From the NCBI RefSeq assembly GCF_000422205.1, contig NZ_ATHV01000055.1, positions 44,161-108,160 on the forward strand: a DNA stretch of 64,000 bases. Reading direction: 5' to 3'. A program made the position numbers and the translations under genes. Under the pieces are notes generated by a model. The model ran no database searches and was not told the origin of the DNA. It saw nothing but the letters and a program-made list of their open reading frames with translations. Each line of letters opens with the position of its first letter. Positions within the stretch are counted from its first letter, which is position 1. Shown here in pieces: positions 26,591 to 34,705 of the stretch. The DNA comes from Desulfovibrio sp. X2. Its GTDB lineage: Bacteria; Desulfobacterota; Desulfovibrionia; Desulfovibrionales; Desulfovibrionaceae.

Positions 26591-27378
26591 AAGCCGCTCG
26601 CGGCCTTGAGGCGGGCGAGGGTGCCGTCGGCGCGCATGGAGGCGAGGCCCGCGTCGAGCGCGGCCTTGAGCTGTCCGGCCCGTCCCGCCCTCTTGGAGAA
26701 GCAGACGTAGAGCGGCATCTCCTCCAGCGGCGGCTGCAGGAAGACGACCTCGTCCGCCTTCGGCCCGAGAAGCCGCCTGGCCAGCGCCTGTCCCACCCGC
26801 TCGTCGGAGATCATCATGTCCACCCGCCCCGCCGCCAGCATGCGCATGGCGGTCTGGTCGTCGCTCACGACCTCCTTGTTCAGGTAATCGGCCGCGTCGA
26901 AGGCCTCGCTGTTGGCGTAGCCGCGCTGCACGGCGATGGAATAGGGCGTCAGGTCGCGCAGGGTGCGCCAGTGGATGTTCCTCCCGCGCAGGGCGAAGAA
27001 GCCGACCACGCCCGTTCCGAGTGGGTCGGAATAGGTGAAGATCGCCTCGCGCTCGCCCGTGTGGTAGGCGGGAAAGATGCCGTCGAGCTGGCCTTCGGTG
27101 GCCCGGCGCATGCCGCGCGGCCAGGGCAGGAAGGCGAGCTCGAGCGTGTAGCCCGAGCGGCGCAGGGCCTCGCGCACCACCTGGGCGTAGAAGCCGTCGC
27201 CGGGGAGGTCCGTTCCCACGTAGGGCTGCCAGTTCAGGGTCGCCAGGCGCACGGTGTGCGAGGCCCGGCAGGGGGCGGCGAGCAGGAGCAGTGCGGCCAG
27301 GAGCCCGGCGGCCAGGGACGCGGGGCCGGTCCAGGCCGCGCCTGCTTCCGGGCGACGTCGGGCGTCGCCTCGCCTCAT
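26587..27378 (-). CDS. Periplasmic solute-binding protein, amino-acid ABC family (SBP_bac_3 type)
   Basis: A 263-residue exported protein. A long N-terminus with a hydrophobic core (LAAGLLAALLLLAAP, cleavage near CRAS) is followed by the two-lobed binding fold: RLATLNWQPYVG, GFYAQVVREALRRSG, the LPWPRGMRRATEGQLDGIFPAY segment and SIAVQRGYANSEAF. No permease or ATPase lies nearby, so it may feed a distant transporter or act as a sensor input. It starts inside the stop of the EAL-HDOD gene (4-base overlap), which suggests a signalling link. Ligand is unknown. Confidence 0.8.
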   Translation of the reverse strand: MRRGDARRRPEAGAAWTGPASLAAGLLAALLLLAAPCRASHTVRLATLNWQPYVGTDLPGDGFYAQVVREALRRSGYTLELAFLPWPRGMRRATEGQLDGIFPAYHTGEREAIFTYSDPLGTGVVGFFALRGRNIHWRTLRDLTPYSIAVQRGYANSEAFDAADYLNKEVVSDDQTAMRMLAAGRVDMMISDERVGQALARRLLGPKADEVVFLQPPLEEMPLYVCFSKRAGRAGQLKAALDAGLASMRADGTLARLKAASGF

Positions 27379-28637
27379 GTCTCGGTCCTGAATCCGAAGA
27401 AGGAATTGGCCCACAGGAGGGAATCGTAGTAGCAGCGGGCCACGACCAGCGGGTCCAGCCCGAGTTCTTCCATGGTCACGTCCAACCGCTCCCAGTTGCC
27501 GCTCTCGAAGCACTTGGCCAGGTCGATCCACAGGACGTAGGGCGATTCCCGGCCGCAGAGGGCGTCCGCGATGGCCGTCTCGAGCGGCAGGCTCTCCAGG
27601 ATCTCCTCCATGGGCATGTCGAACATGGCGTCGAGCAGGGAGAAGAGGCCGAGCAGGAAGAGGCTGGCCGGTTCCTGGGCCGGGTCGGAGCGGCTCGCCC
27701 CGGCCTTCTCCAGGAACTTGCCCCTGATGGCCGAGAGGTAGGGGAGTTCCGAGGATTTCCCCGGAGGCAGCATGTCGGTGAGGATGATCAGGCGCAGCCA
27801 GTTGCGGACCTTGTTCCAGCCGAGGATGACGATGGCCTGCTTGATGGAGTGCACCTTCTGCGGGAAGGAGAAGGTGGCCGAGTTGAGAAAGGAGAGCAGG
27901 CGGAAGCTGATGGACACGTCGGTCTGGATGAGCGCGGCGAGTTCGTTGAAGTCGGGCTCGTCGCGCTGCAGGATGCGGAAGAGGTTCAGGCGCGAGGCCT
28001 CGTTGGAGGAGAGCTTGCGGCCCGGCACCACGGTGGGCTTCTGGATGAAGAAGCCCTGGTAGAGAGAGACGCCGAGCTTTCGCAGCGTCTCGTAGCGGCT
28101 GCGTTCCTCCACGCGCTTGGCCATGACCTTGGCCGGAAAGGCCGCGGCCCCGGAGAGCAGGCGCTTGACCTCGAAGCCGTCCTTCTCCAGGGCGTCGATG
28201 ATCAGGATGTCCGCTTGGCGGTAGAGGGGCGTGAAACCGGGGTGGGCGCTGAAATCGTCCAGGGCCACGAGGAACCCCTCGGCCCGGATGCGCCGCACGG
28301 CCTCGACAAGCTCGGGAAGGAGCACGTCCGGCTCGCGCAGCTTCACAACGGTGCTCTTGGACGGCAGCACCAGGGGCAGTTCCTCGATGACCGCCTCCTC
28401 GGTGAAGGACAGCATGACCCGCGTCTCGTCGCGCGACGGGGCGCGCTCGGAATGGCTGAAGGCGTTGGCGGCCACCGTCAGGGTGGCCATCTGGCCGTCC
28501 GTTATGACCGCCGCCTCGGCCTCCGGGCTGTCGCGGTAGAAGAGGTCGTATCCCCAAACCCGCTCGTCGCCGTCGAAAATGGGTTGTCGGGCGAAGACGG
28601 TGGGTGTATATGTGATTTCCCCATGATCGTGGGACAT
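27375..28637 (-). CDS. EAL-HDOD signalling protein (YuxH/CdgJ type)
   Basis: A 420-residue protein: a degenerate EAL domain (residues 12-210, FARQPIFDGDERVWGYDLFYRD, then LDDFSAHPGF) followed by an HDOD domain (about 210-400, containing VHSIKQAIVILGWNKVRNWL). The catalytic Glu-Ala-Leu triad is replaced by Tyr-Asp-Leu, so c-di-GMP hydrolysis is not expected; such proteins are known as non-catalytic regulators of motility or surface behaviour. The start at 28637 has TGGAG upstream. It is translationally coupled to the solute-binding protein and divergent from the cNMP-binding gene. Confidence 0.85.
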   Translation of the reverse strand: MSHDHGEITYTPTVFARQPIFDGDERVWGYDLFYRDSPEAEAAVITDGQMATLTVAANAFSHSERAPSRDETRVMLSFTEEAVIEELPLVLPSKSTVVKLREPDVLLPELVEAVRRIRAEGFLVALDDFSAHPGFTPLYRQADILIIDALEKDGFEVKRLLSGAAAFPAKVMAKRVEERSRYETLRKLGVSLYQGFFIQKPTVVPGRKLSSNEASRLNLFRILQRDEPDFNELAALIQTDVSISFRLLSFLNSATFSFPQKVHSIKQAIVILGWNKVRNWLRLIILTDMLPPGKSSELPYLSAIRGKFLEKAGASRSDPAQEPASLFLLGLFSLLDAMFDMPMEEILESLPLETAIADALCGRESPYVLWIDLAKCFESGNWERLDVTMEELGLDPLVVARCYYDSLLWANSFFGFRTET

Positions 28638-28791
28638 ACGTTCTCCAGCAAGCAATTCGAGAGAATACCCGTTTAGCCTCTCTTGGCGTTCAAGGCAAGG
28701 AACCGACATTCCGAGTGGCTGCAGGCGGCGCCCGGCGCAGGCGACGGAACCCCGGAGCACAGGGCTTGCGGGCAGCGAGCCGACTTCGCTT

Positions 28792-29304
28792 ATGATCGAC
28801 CCCGACCATCTTCTCGAACATCCGCACGACCAGGCGGGCTATCTCGACAAGCTGCGGCTCCTGCCGGGCTTCGACGTGCTCGACGACGAGCGGCTGCGCT
28901 GCCTCCTCTCCGCGACCAAGGTCCGGCGCTACGAGCCGGGCGAGATGATCATCCGCGAGGGCGAGTCCTCCCCGCGCTTCTATTTCCTTCTGCAGGGGCT
29001 CGTGCGCGTCTTCAAGGGCGCGGTGGAGCTCGGCTGCCTGCAGCGCCTGGGCGAGGTCTTCGGCGAGATGGGCGTGATCGACAAGAGTCCCCGCAGCGCC
29101 TCGGTGCAGGCCATCCAGCGCACGCTCTGCCTGGTCCTCGACGCCGAGGCCCTGGACGGGCAGCAGGGGGAGTTCAAGGCCGCCCTGGGAGCCATGGTCT
29201 ACAAGGCCTTTGCCGAGCGCCTGGTGGAACGGCTGCGCGAGACGACCGACGAGAACGTGCGCCTCAAGGAGGCCCTCGCACGACAGGGCCTCGCCCTGCC
29301 CTGA
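28792..29304 (+). CDS. Cyclic-nucleotide-binding domain protein without DNA-binding domain
   Basis: A 170-residue protein made of one cNMP-binding (CRP-like) beta-roll. Visible marks are RRYEPGEMIIREGESSPRFYFLLQG, VRVFKG, FGEMGVIDKSPRSASVQA (phosphate-binding cassette region) and a C-terminal helix (residues 135-165). The chain stops where CRP/FNR proteins begin their helix-turn-helix, so it is not a transcription factor by itself. It faces the EAL-HDOD gene across 154 bases. Possible roles are as a ligand sensor acting through protein contacts. Confidence 0.8.
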   Translation: MIDPDHLLEHPHDQAGYLDKLRLLPGFDVLDDERLRCLLSATKVRRYEPGEMIIREGESSPRFYFLLQGLVRVFKGAVELGCLQRLGEVFGEMGVIDKSPRSASVQAIQRTLCLVLDAEALDGQQGEFKAALGAMVYKAFAERLVERLRETTDENVRLKEALARQGLALP

Positions 29305-29391
29305 GCGTCCCCGCCCTCTCCTCAGAAAAACGAACCCGACTTTTCCGATACCCGTCCGGCAAGGCTCTGGCCATGCCCGCTGCGGCGGCCG

Positions 29392-29420
29392 TTGACAATC
29401 GTTTAAACACTCGTTTAGGG
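29392..29420 (+). promoter_or_regulatory. Promoter with embedded TetR-type operator
   Basis: A perfect TTGACA (29392-29397) is followed after 17 bases by a weak -10 (TTAGGG, 29415-29420). The inverted repeat TAAAC-ACTC-GTTTA (29404-29417) fills the spacer, a typical autorepression site for the TetR regulator whose gene starts at 29447. Confidence 0.6.
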
Positions 29421-29446
29421 GGGACTGCGCCCCGGGAGAGGACGAG

Positions 29447-30175
29447 ATGGCCAGACGAGCACAACCAGATACGCGACAGCGCATAATCGAGGCCGCCGGG
29501 CGCGTCTTCTCCGACAAGGGCTTCCACCGGGCCACGGTGCGGGGCATCTGCAGCCGCGCCGGAGTCAACGTGGCCCTCATCAAGTACCATTTCGGCGGCA
29601 AGGAAGGGCTCTATCGAGAGGTCCTGGGCCATGCCTTCGGTCGGTGCCTGCGCGAGTTCCCGCCGGACACCGCGCTTGCGGACACGCCGCCCGAGGAGCG
29701 CATCGCGATCTTCGTGCGCGGCCATCTCGCGCGCATTCGCGAGAAGCGCCGCATCTCCTGGGAGGAGCGCCTCCTGCGCCGCGAGTTCTTCGAGGCCTCG
29801 CCGACCATGGAGGACATGGTCCGCAGCTTCATCTGCCCCGTGGCCGAGCTTCTGAACCGGGCCGTGGGAGAGCTGCTCGGCCTGCCCCCGAGCGACCTCG
29901 ACGTCATCCGCTGCAGCCTCTCCGTGGTCGGCCAGTGCCTGCACCACTACTACTCCCTGCACACCATCTCCGCGCTCTATTCGGAAATGGGCTACAGCCC
30001 GGCCGAGATCGACGCCCTCGCGGAGCACATCACCCACTTTTCCCTCGCCGGCATCAAGGGCGTGCTCGCACGGCGCAAGGCCGGAGACGCGGCGCTCGTC
30101 CGTCCCGGCGGGAAGACCTCGAACAGGCCCGGCCTGGGCGCTTCCCGTGAAGCCGCCCTGGCCGCGCTCACATGA
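29447..30175 (+). CDS. TetR-family regulator of the first RND system (CerR/DUF1956 type)
   Basis: A 242-residue repressor. The N-terminal helix-turn-helix is TRQRIIEAAGRVFSDKGFHRATVRGICSRAGV with the ALIKYHFGGKEGLYREVL continuation; the ligand-binding domain follows, with FEASPTMEDMVRSFICP typical of the DUF1956 (CerR-like) group. GAGAGGA lies upstream of the ATG. It is placed 27 bases before an RND efflux pair and has an operator-like repeat in its own promoter, so it likely represses itself and the pump. The last 25 residues are low-complexity. Confidence 0.9.
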   Translation: MARRAQPDTRQRIIEAAGRVFSDKGFHRATVRGICSRAGVNVALIKYHFGGKEGLYREVLGHAFGRCLREFPPDTALADTPPEERIAIFVRGHLARIREKRRISWEERLLRREFFEASPTMEDMVRSFICPVAELLNRAVGELLGLPPSDLDVIRCSLSVVGQCLHHYYSLHTISALYSEMGYSPAEIDALAEHITHFSLAGIKGVLARRKAGDAALVRPGGKTSNRPGLGASREAALAALT

Positions 30176-30202
30176 AAACGCAAGGAAATCGGTGACGCCC
30201 TC

Positions 30203-31450
30203 ATGAACAGGAAAGCGGCGTATGCGATCAGGACCGTGGCTTTGCTCGGAGCGGCGGCGCTGCTCTTGTGGGCCCTGCCCCACATGATGGGCGCGCCGGG
30301 CGGCACGGCCGGGGACGGCAAGCCCGCCGCGCAGGATGCGGCCGCGGGAGGCCGGCAGGCCAAGGGCGCCGTGGGCAAGGGCAAGGTGCCCGTGACCGTG
30401 GCCACGGCCAGGCGCAGCGACTTCCCCATCGAACTCAAGGCCGTGGGCACGGTCGAGGCCAGCGCCACCGTGGGCATCAAGTCCCGCGTCGAGGGCGAGC
30501 TGGTCAAGGTCCACTTCGTGGAGGGCCAGGAGGTCAAGAAGGGCGACCTGCTCTTCACCATCGACCCGCGCCCGCTGCAGGCCAGCCTCGAGCAGGCCAG
30601 GGCCAACCTCGAGCGCAACAAGGCGCTCCTGACCAAGGCCGAGGAGGACTACCGGCGCTACCAGGAGCTCGAGCGGCAGAAGATCATCAGCCAGGAGCAG
30701 TTCGAGCAGATTTTCTCGACCCTCGCGGCGCTCAAGGCCACGGTGCGGGCCGACGAGGCCACCGTGGACAACGCCCGCGTGCAGCTCGAGTACACCTCCA
30801 TCCGCTCGCCCATCTCGGGCCGCGTGGGCAGGCTGCTCTCCGACATGGGCAACATGATCAAGGCCAACGCCGACAACCCCATGGTCACCATCGTGCAGAT
30901 GGAGCCGGTCTACGTGACCTTCGCCGTGCCCGAGGAGCGCCTCGTGGACGTACTGAAGGCCATGCGCGCCGGACCGGTCACGGTCCTGGCCCAGGCCGCG
31001 GAGGCGGGCGTTCAGCCCGAGAAGGGCGCGCTCTTCTTCGTGGACAACCAGGTGGACCGCAAGACCGGGACCATCACGCTCAAGGGCGAGTTCGACAACA
31101 AGAACCGCCTGCTTTGGCCCGGCCGCTTCGTCACCGTCACGCTCGGCCTGGGCATGATCAAGGATGCGGTCGTCGTGCCCTCGCGGGCCGTGCAGACCGG
31201 GCTCGACGGCCAGTACATCTGGACCGTGGACGCGAACGGCGAGGCCGGAATCCGCAACGTGACCACCGGACGCAGGTCCGATTCCGAGACCGTGGTCCTC
31301 TCCGGCATCGAGGCCGGAGACAGGGTCATCGTGGACGGCCAGCTGCGCGTCACGCCCGGCGCGCCCCTCGAAATCCTCGACGCCCCGGGCCAGTCGAGCC
31401 TCGCCTCTCCGGACGGCGGAACCCTCACGCCCGCGGGCAGCCCCTCATGA
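30203..31450 (+). CDS. RND efflux periplasmic adaptor (MFP), system 1
   Basis: A 415-residue membrane-fusion protein linking the inner-membrane pump to an outer-membrane channel. An N-terminal membrane anchor (residues 8-27) is followed by a Gly/Ala linker, the lipoyl-like VGTVEASATVGIKSRVEGELV, a coiled hairpin (about 115-190), the partner lipoyl half YTSIRSPISGRVGRLL and the beta-barrel with ERLVDVLKAMRAGPV. The pump gene starts in its stop codon (ATGA overlap). Its sequence resembles the MdtA/MuxA group. Confidence 0.93.
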   Translation: MNRKAAYAIRTVALLGAAALLLWALPHMMGAPGGTAGDGKPAAQDAAAGGRQAKGAVGKGKVPVTVATARRSDFPIELKAVGTVEASATVGIKSRVEGELVKVHFVEGQEVKKGDLLFTIDPRPLQASLEQARANLERNKALLTKAEEDYRRYQELERQKIISQEQFEQIFSTLAALKATVRADEATVDNARVQLEYTSIRSPISGRVGRLLSDMGNMIKANADNPMVTIVQMEPVYVTFAVPEERLVDVLKAMRAGPVTVLAQAAEAGVQPEKGALFFVDNQVDRKTGTITLKGEFDNKNRLLWPGRFVTVTLGLGMIKDAVVVPSRAVQTGLDGQYIWTVDANGEAGIRNVTTGRRSDSETVVLSGIEAGDRVIVDGQLRVTPGAPLEILDAPGQSSLASPDGGTLTPAGSPS

Positions 31451-34400
31451 ACATCTCCGAGCCGTTCATCAGGCGGCCGGTCATGACCACGCTGGTCATG
31501 GCCGCCATGCTCCTCTTCGGCATCGTCGGCTACATCCAGCTGCCGGTCTCCGACCTGCCCAACGTGGACTTTCCGACCATCCTCGTGCGCGCCGAGCTGC
31601 CCGGGGCGAACCCGGAGACCATGGCCTCGAGCGTGGCCGCGCCGCTGGAGCGCGAGTTCGCCACCATCTCGGGCATCGACTCCATGAGCTCGGTGAGCGG
31701 CGTGGGCCAGACGCGCATCACCATCCAGTTCAACCTCGACCGCAACATCGACGCCGCGGCCCAGGACGTGCAGTCGGCCATCGGCAAGGCGCAGCGAAAG
31801 CTCCCCGACGATCTCTCCACGCCGCCCTCCTACCAGAAGGTCAACCCCTCGGACCAGCCGATCCTCTACCTCACGCTGGCCTCGAAGACCCTGCCCCTGT
31901 CCACGGTCTCGGAGTACGCCGACACCTTCATCGGCCAGCGCATCTCCATGCTGCCGGGCGTGGCCCTGGTGAACATCTACGGCCAGCGCAAGTACGCGGT
32001 GCGCGTACAGCTCGATCCCAAGGCCCTGGCCTCGCGAGGGCTCGGCATCGACGAGGTGGCCGAGGCCGTGTCGCGCGGCAACACCAACCTGCCCGTGGGC
32101 GCGCTCTCGGGCGAGCACACTGCCTACAACATCAAGTCCTCGGGCAAGCTGCAGCAGGCCGCGGACTTCCGGCCGCTCATCGTCTCCTGGCAGGGCGGCT
32201 CGCCCGTGCGCCTGGAGCAGCTCGGCCGCGTGCTGGACGGCGTGGAAAACGACAGGCTGGCCCTGTGGCGCGACAACGACCAGGCCGTCATCCTGGCCAT
32301 CCAGCGCCAGCCCGGCACGAACACCGTGGCCGTGGTCGACTCCATCAGGAAGCTCCTGCCGACCTTCCGCAGCCAGCTGCCCGCGGGGCTCGAGCTCTCG
32401 GTCATGTACGACCGCTCCGAGTCCATTCGGGCCTCGGTGCACGACGTCAAGTTCACTCTGGTCCTGACCATCTTCCTGGTCGTGGCCGTGATCTTCCTCT
32501 TCCTGCGCAACCTGCGCGCCACGCTCATTCCGAGCCTCGCGCTGCCCATCTCGATCATCGCCACCTTCGCGGTCATGCGACGAATGAACTTCTCGCTCGA
32601 CAACCTCTCGCTCATGGCCATGACGCTCGCCGTGGGATTCGTGGTGGACGACGCCATCGTCATGCTCGAGAACATCGTGCGCCACCGCGAGATGGGCAAG
32701 AACAGGTTCCAGGCCGCCCTCGACGGCTCCAAGGAGATCTCCTTCACCATCGTCTCCATGACCATCTCCCTGGCCGCGGTCTTCATCCCGGTCATGTTCA
32801 TGGGCGGCATCGTGGGGCGGCTCTTCGAGGAGTTCGGCGTGGTCATCATGGCCTCGGTGCTGCTCTCGGGCGTGGTCTCGCTGACCCTCACCCCCATGCT
32901 CTGCTCGCGCTTCCTGGACAATACGGACCACGGCGCGCACGGCGGGGAAGGGGAGAAGGCCCACGGCCGCTTCTACCAGCTCTCGGAGAAGGTCTTCGAC
33001 TCCATGCTCGCGTTCTACCGCGCCACGCTCTCCGTGTGCATGCGCTGGCACTTCGCGACCTTTCTCGTCTCCCTGGCCGTGCTCGGCGTCACCGTGGCCG
33101 TCTTCCAGCACATCCCCAAGGGCTTCCTGCCGAGCCAGGACACGGGCATGCTCTGGGGCACGACCGAGGCCGTGCAGGGCATCTCCTACGACGACATGGT
33201 CCGCCACCAGCAGGCGCTGCACAAGTTCCTGCGCGAGGACCCGGGCGTGGAGTCCTTCATGTCCGTGGTCGGCGTGGGCGGCCCCAACCTCTCGCTCAAC
33301 AACGGCCGCCTGACGCTGAAGCTGAAGCCCCTGTCCGAGCGCAAGGAGAGCGCGGACCAGATCATGCGCCGCCTGCGCGGCAAGCTGAACACCGTGCCGG
33401 GCATCCAGACCTTCCTGCGCAACCCGCCGCTCATCAACATCGGCGGCCGCACCACCAAGAGCCTCTACCAGTTCACGCTGCAGGACCCGGACACCTCGGA
33501 ACTCTATTCCTCGGCGGCCAAGCTCGAGGCCAGGCTCAAGACCTCGCAGCTCCTGCAGGACGTGAACTCCGACGTGCAGCTCTCGAACCCCGAGGTGCGC
33601 ATCAACATCCGCCGCGACCGCGCGGCCGCCCTCGGCATCTCGCCGCACCAGATCGAACTGGCCCTGCAGAGCGCCTTCGGCACGCGGCAGATCTCGACCA
33701 TCTACACAGACACCAACGACTACGAGGTCATCCTCGAACTGCTGCCCGAGTACCAGCGCGACACCTCGGCCCTCTCGCTGCTCTACGTGCGTTCGAGCGA
33801 CGGTTCGCTCGTGCCGCTGGACACCCTGGCCGACATCACGCGCGGCATGGGCCCGCTGGCCGTGAACCACAGCGGCCAGCTCCCCTCGGCCACCATCTCC
33901 TTCAACCTGCGGCCCGGCGTGGCGCTCTCCCAGGCCGTGGCCGAGGTCAACCAGGCGGCCAAGATCCTGCCCGCCTCCATCTCCACCGGCTTCGAGGGCA
34001 CGGCCCAGGCCTTCCAGGCCTCGACCAAGGGGCTCATGCTCCTCCTTCTCCTGGCCGTCATCGTCATCTACATCGTGCTCGGCATCCTCTACGAGAGCTT
34101 CATCCACCCCCTGACCATCCTCTCGGGACTGCCCTCGGCGGGCTTCGGCGCGCTGCTCACGCTCTGGCTGTTCGGCAAGGAGCTCGACATCTACGGCTTC
34201 GTGGGCATCATCATGCTCATCGGCATCGTCAAGAAGAACGCCATCATGATGATCGACTTCGCCCTGGAGGCGCAGCGCGAGCAGAACATGGACCCGGCCA
34301 AGGCCATCTTCGAGGGCTGCCTCGTGCGCTTCCGGCCGATCATGATGACCACCATGGCCGCGCTCATGGGCACCCTGCCCATCGCCATCGCCTACGGCGC

Positions 34401-34593
34401 GGGCGGCGAGGCGCGCCAGCCCCTGGGCCTGGCCGTGGTCGGCGGCCTGGTCTTCTCGCAGCTGCTCACGCTCTACATCACTCCCGTCTACTTCATCTAT
34501 CTCTCGAAGTTCACCGGCTGGCTCTCCGGCCTCCTGCACCGCAAGGGCGGAGCCCGGGCCAAGCCCGACCCCGCCGAAGACACCCCGGCCTAG
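31447..34593 (+). CDS. RND efflux pump, inner-membrane transporter (MdtB/MdtC-like), system 1
   Basis: A 1048-residue proton-driven drug or metabolite exporter with 12 membrane helices and two large periplasmic loops. It starts MNISEPFIRRPVMTTLVM; the proton-relay Asp pair is in VGFVVDDAIVMLENI and the second half has GFVGIIMLIGIVKKNAIMMIDF. It overlaps the adaptor gene by 4 bases. No outer-membrane factor gene follows on this strand: the next gene is a convergent OMF of system 2, which could be shared. Confidence 0.95.
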   Translation: MNISEPFIRRPVMTTLVMAAMLLFGIVGYIQLPVSDLPNVDFPTILVRAELPGANPETMASSVAAPLEREFATISGIDSMSSVSGVGQTRITIQFNLDRNIDAAAQDVQSAIGKAQRKLPDDLSTPPSYQKVNPSDQPILYLTLASKTLPLSTVSEYADTFIGQRISMLPGVALVNIYGQRKYAVRVQLDPKALASRGLGIDEVAEAVSRGNTNLPVGALSGEHTAYNIKSSGKLQQAADFRPLIVSWQGGSPVRLEQLGRVLDGVENDRLALWRDNDQAVILAIQRQPGTNTVAVVDSIRKLLPTFRSQLPAGLELSVMYDRSESIRASVHDVKFTLVLTIFLVVAVIFLFLRNLRATLIPSLALPISIIATFAVMRRMNFSLDNLSLMAMTLAVGFVVDDAIVMLENIVRHREMGKNRFQAALDGSKEISFTIVSMTISLAAVFIPVMFMGGIVGRLFEEFGVVIMASVLLSGVVSLTLTPMLCSRFLDNTDHGAHGGEGEKAHGRFYQLSEKVFDSMLAFYRATLSVCMRWHFATFLVSLAVLGVTVAVFQHIPKGFLPSQDTGMLWGTTEAVQGISYDDMVRHQQALHKFLREDPGVESFMSVVGVGGPNLSLNNGRLTLKLKPLSERKESADQIMRRLRGKLNTVPGIQTFLRNPPLINIGGRTTKSLYQFTLQDPDTSELYSSAAKLEARLKTSQLLQDVNSDVQLSNPEVRINIRRDRAAALGISPHQIELALQSAFGTRQISTIYTDTNDYEVILELLPEYQRDTSALSLLYVRSSDGSLVPLDTLADITRGMGPLAVNHSGQLPSATISFNLRPGVALSQAVAEVNQAAKILPASISTGFEGTAQAFQASTKGLMLLLLLAVIVIYIVLGILYESFIHPLTILSGLPSAGFGALLTLWLFGKELDIYGFVGIIMLIGIVKKNAIMMIDFALEAQREQNMDPAKAIFEGCLVRFRPIMMTTMAALMGTLPIAIAYGAGGEARQPLGLAVVGGLVFSQLLTLYITPVYFIYLSKFTGWLSGLLHRKGGARAKPDPAEDTPA

Positions 34594-34652
34594 CCGTTCT
34601 CCGTGCACTGCGCCCCGGCTTCGGCCACGGCGCATGTTCCGGCAAAATAAAA

Positions 34653-34682
34653 GGCGGGCGGACGCATGAGCGTCCGCCCGCC
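34653..34682 (-). terminator. Terminator for the system 2 efflux operon
   Basis: GGCGGGCGGACGC and its exact complement form a 13-bp stem with the 4-base loop ATGA. On the minus strand it is followed by TTTTATTTT, so it ends the minus-strand operon whose last stop is at 34706. It may also stop plus-strand readthrough from the system 1 pump. Confidence 0.85.
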
Positions 34683-34705
34683 TGCCGGGACGCGGGAGAG
34701 GAGGT

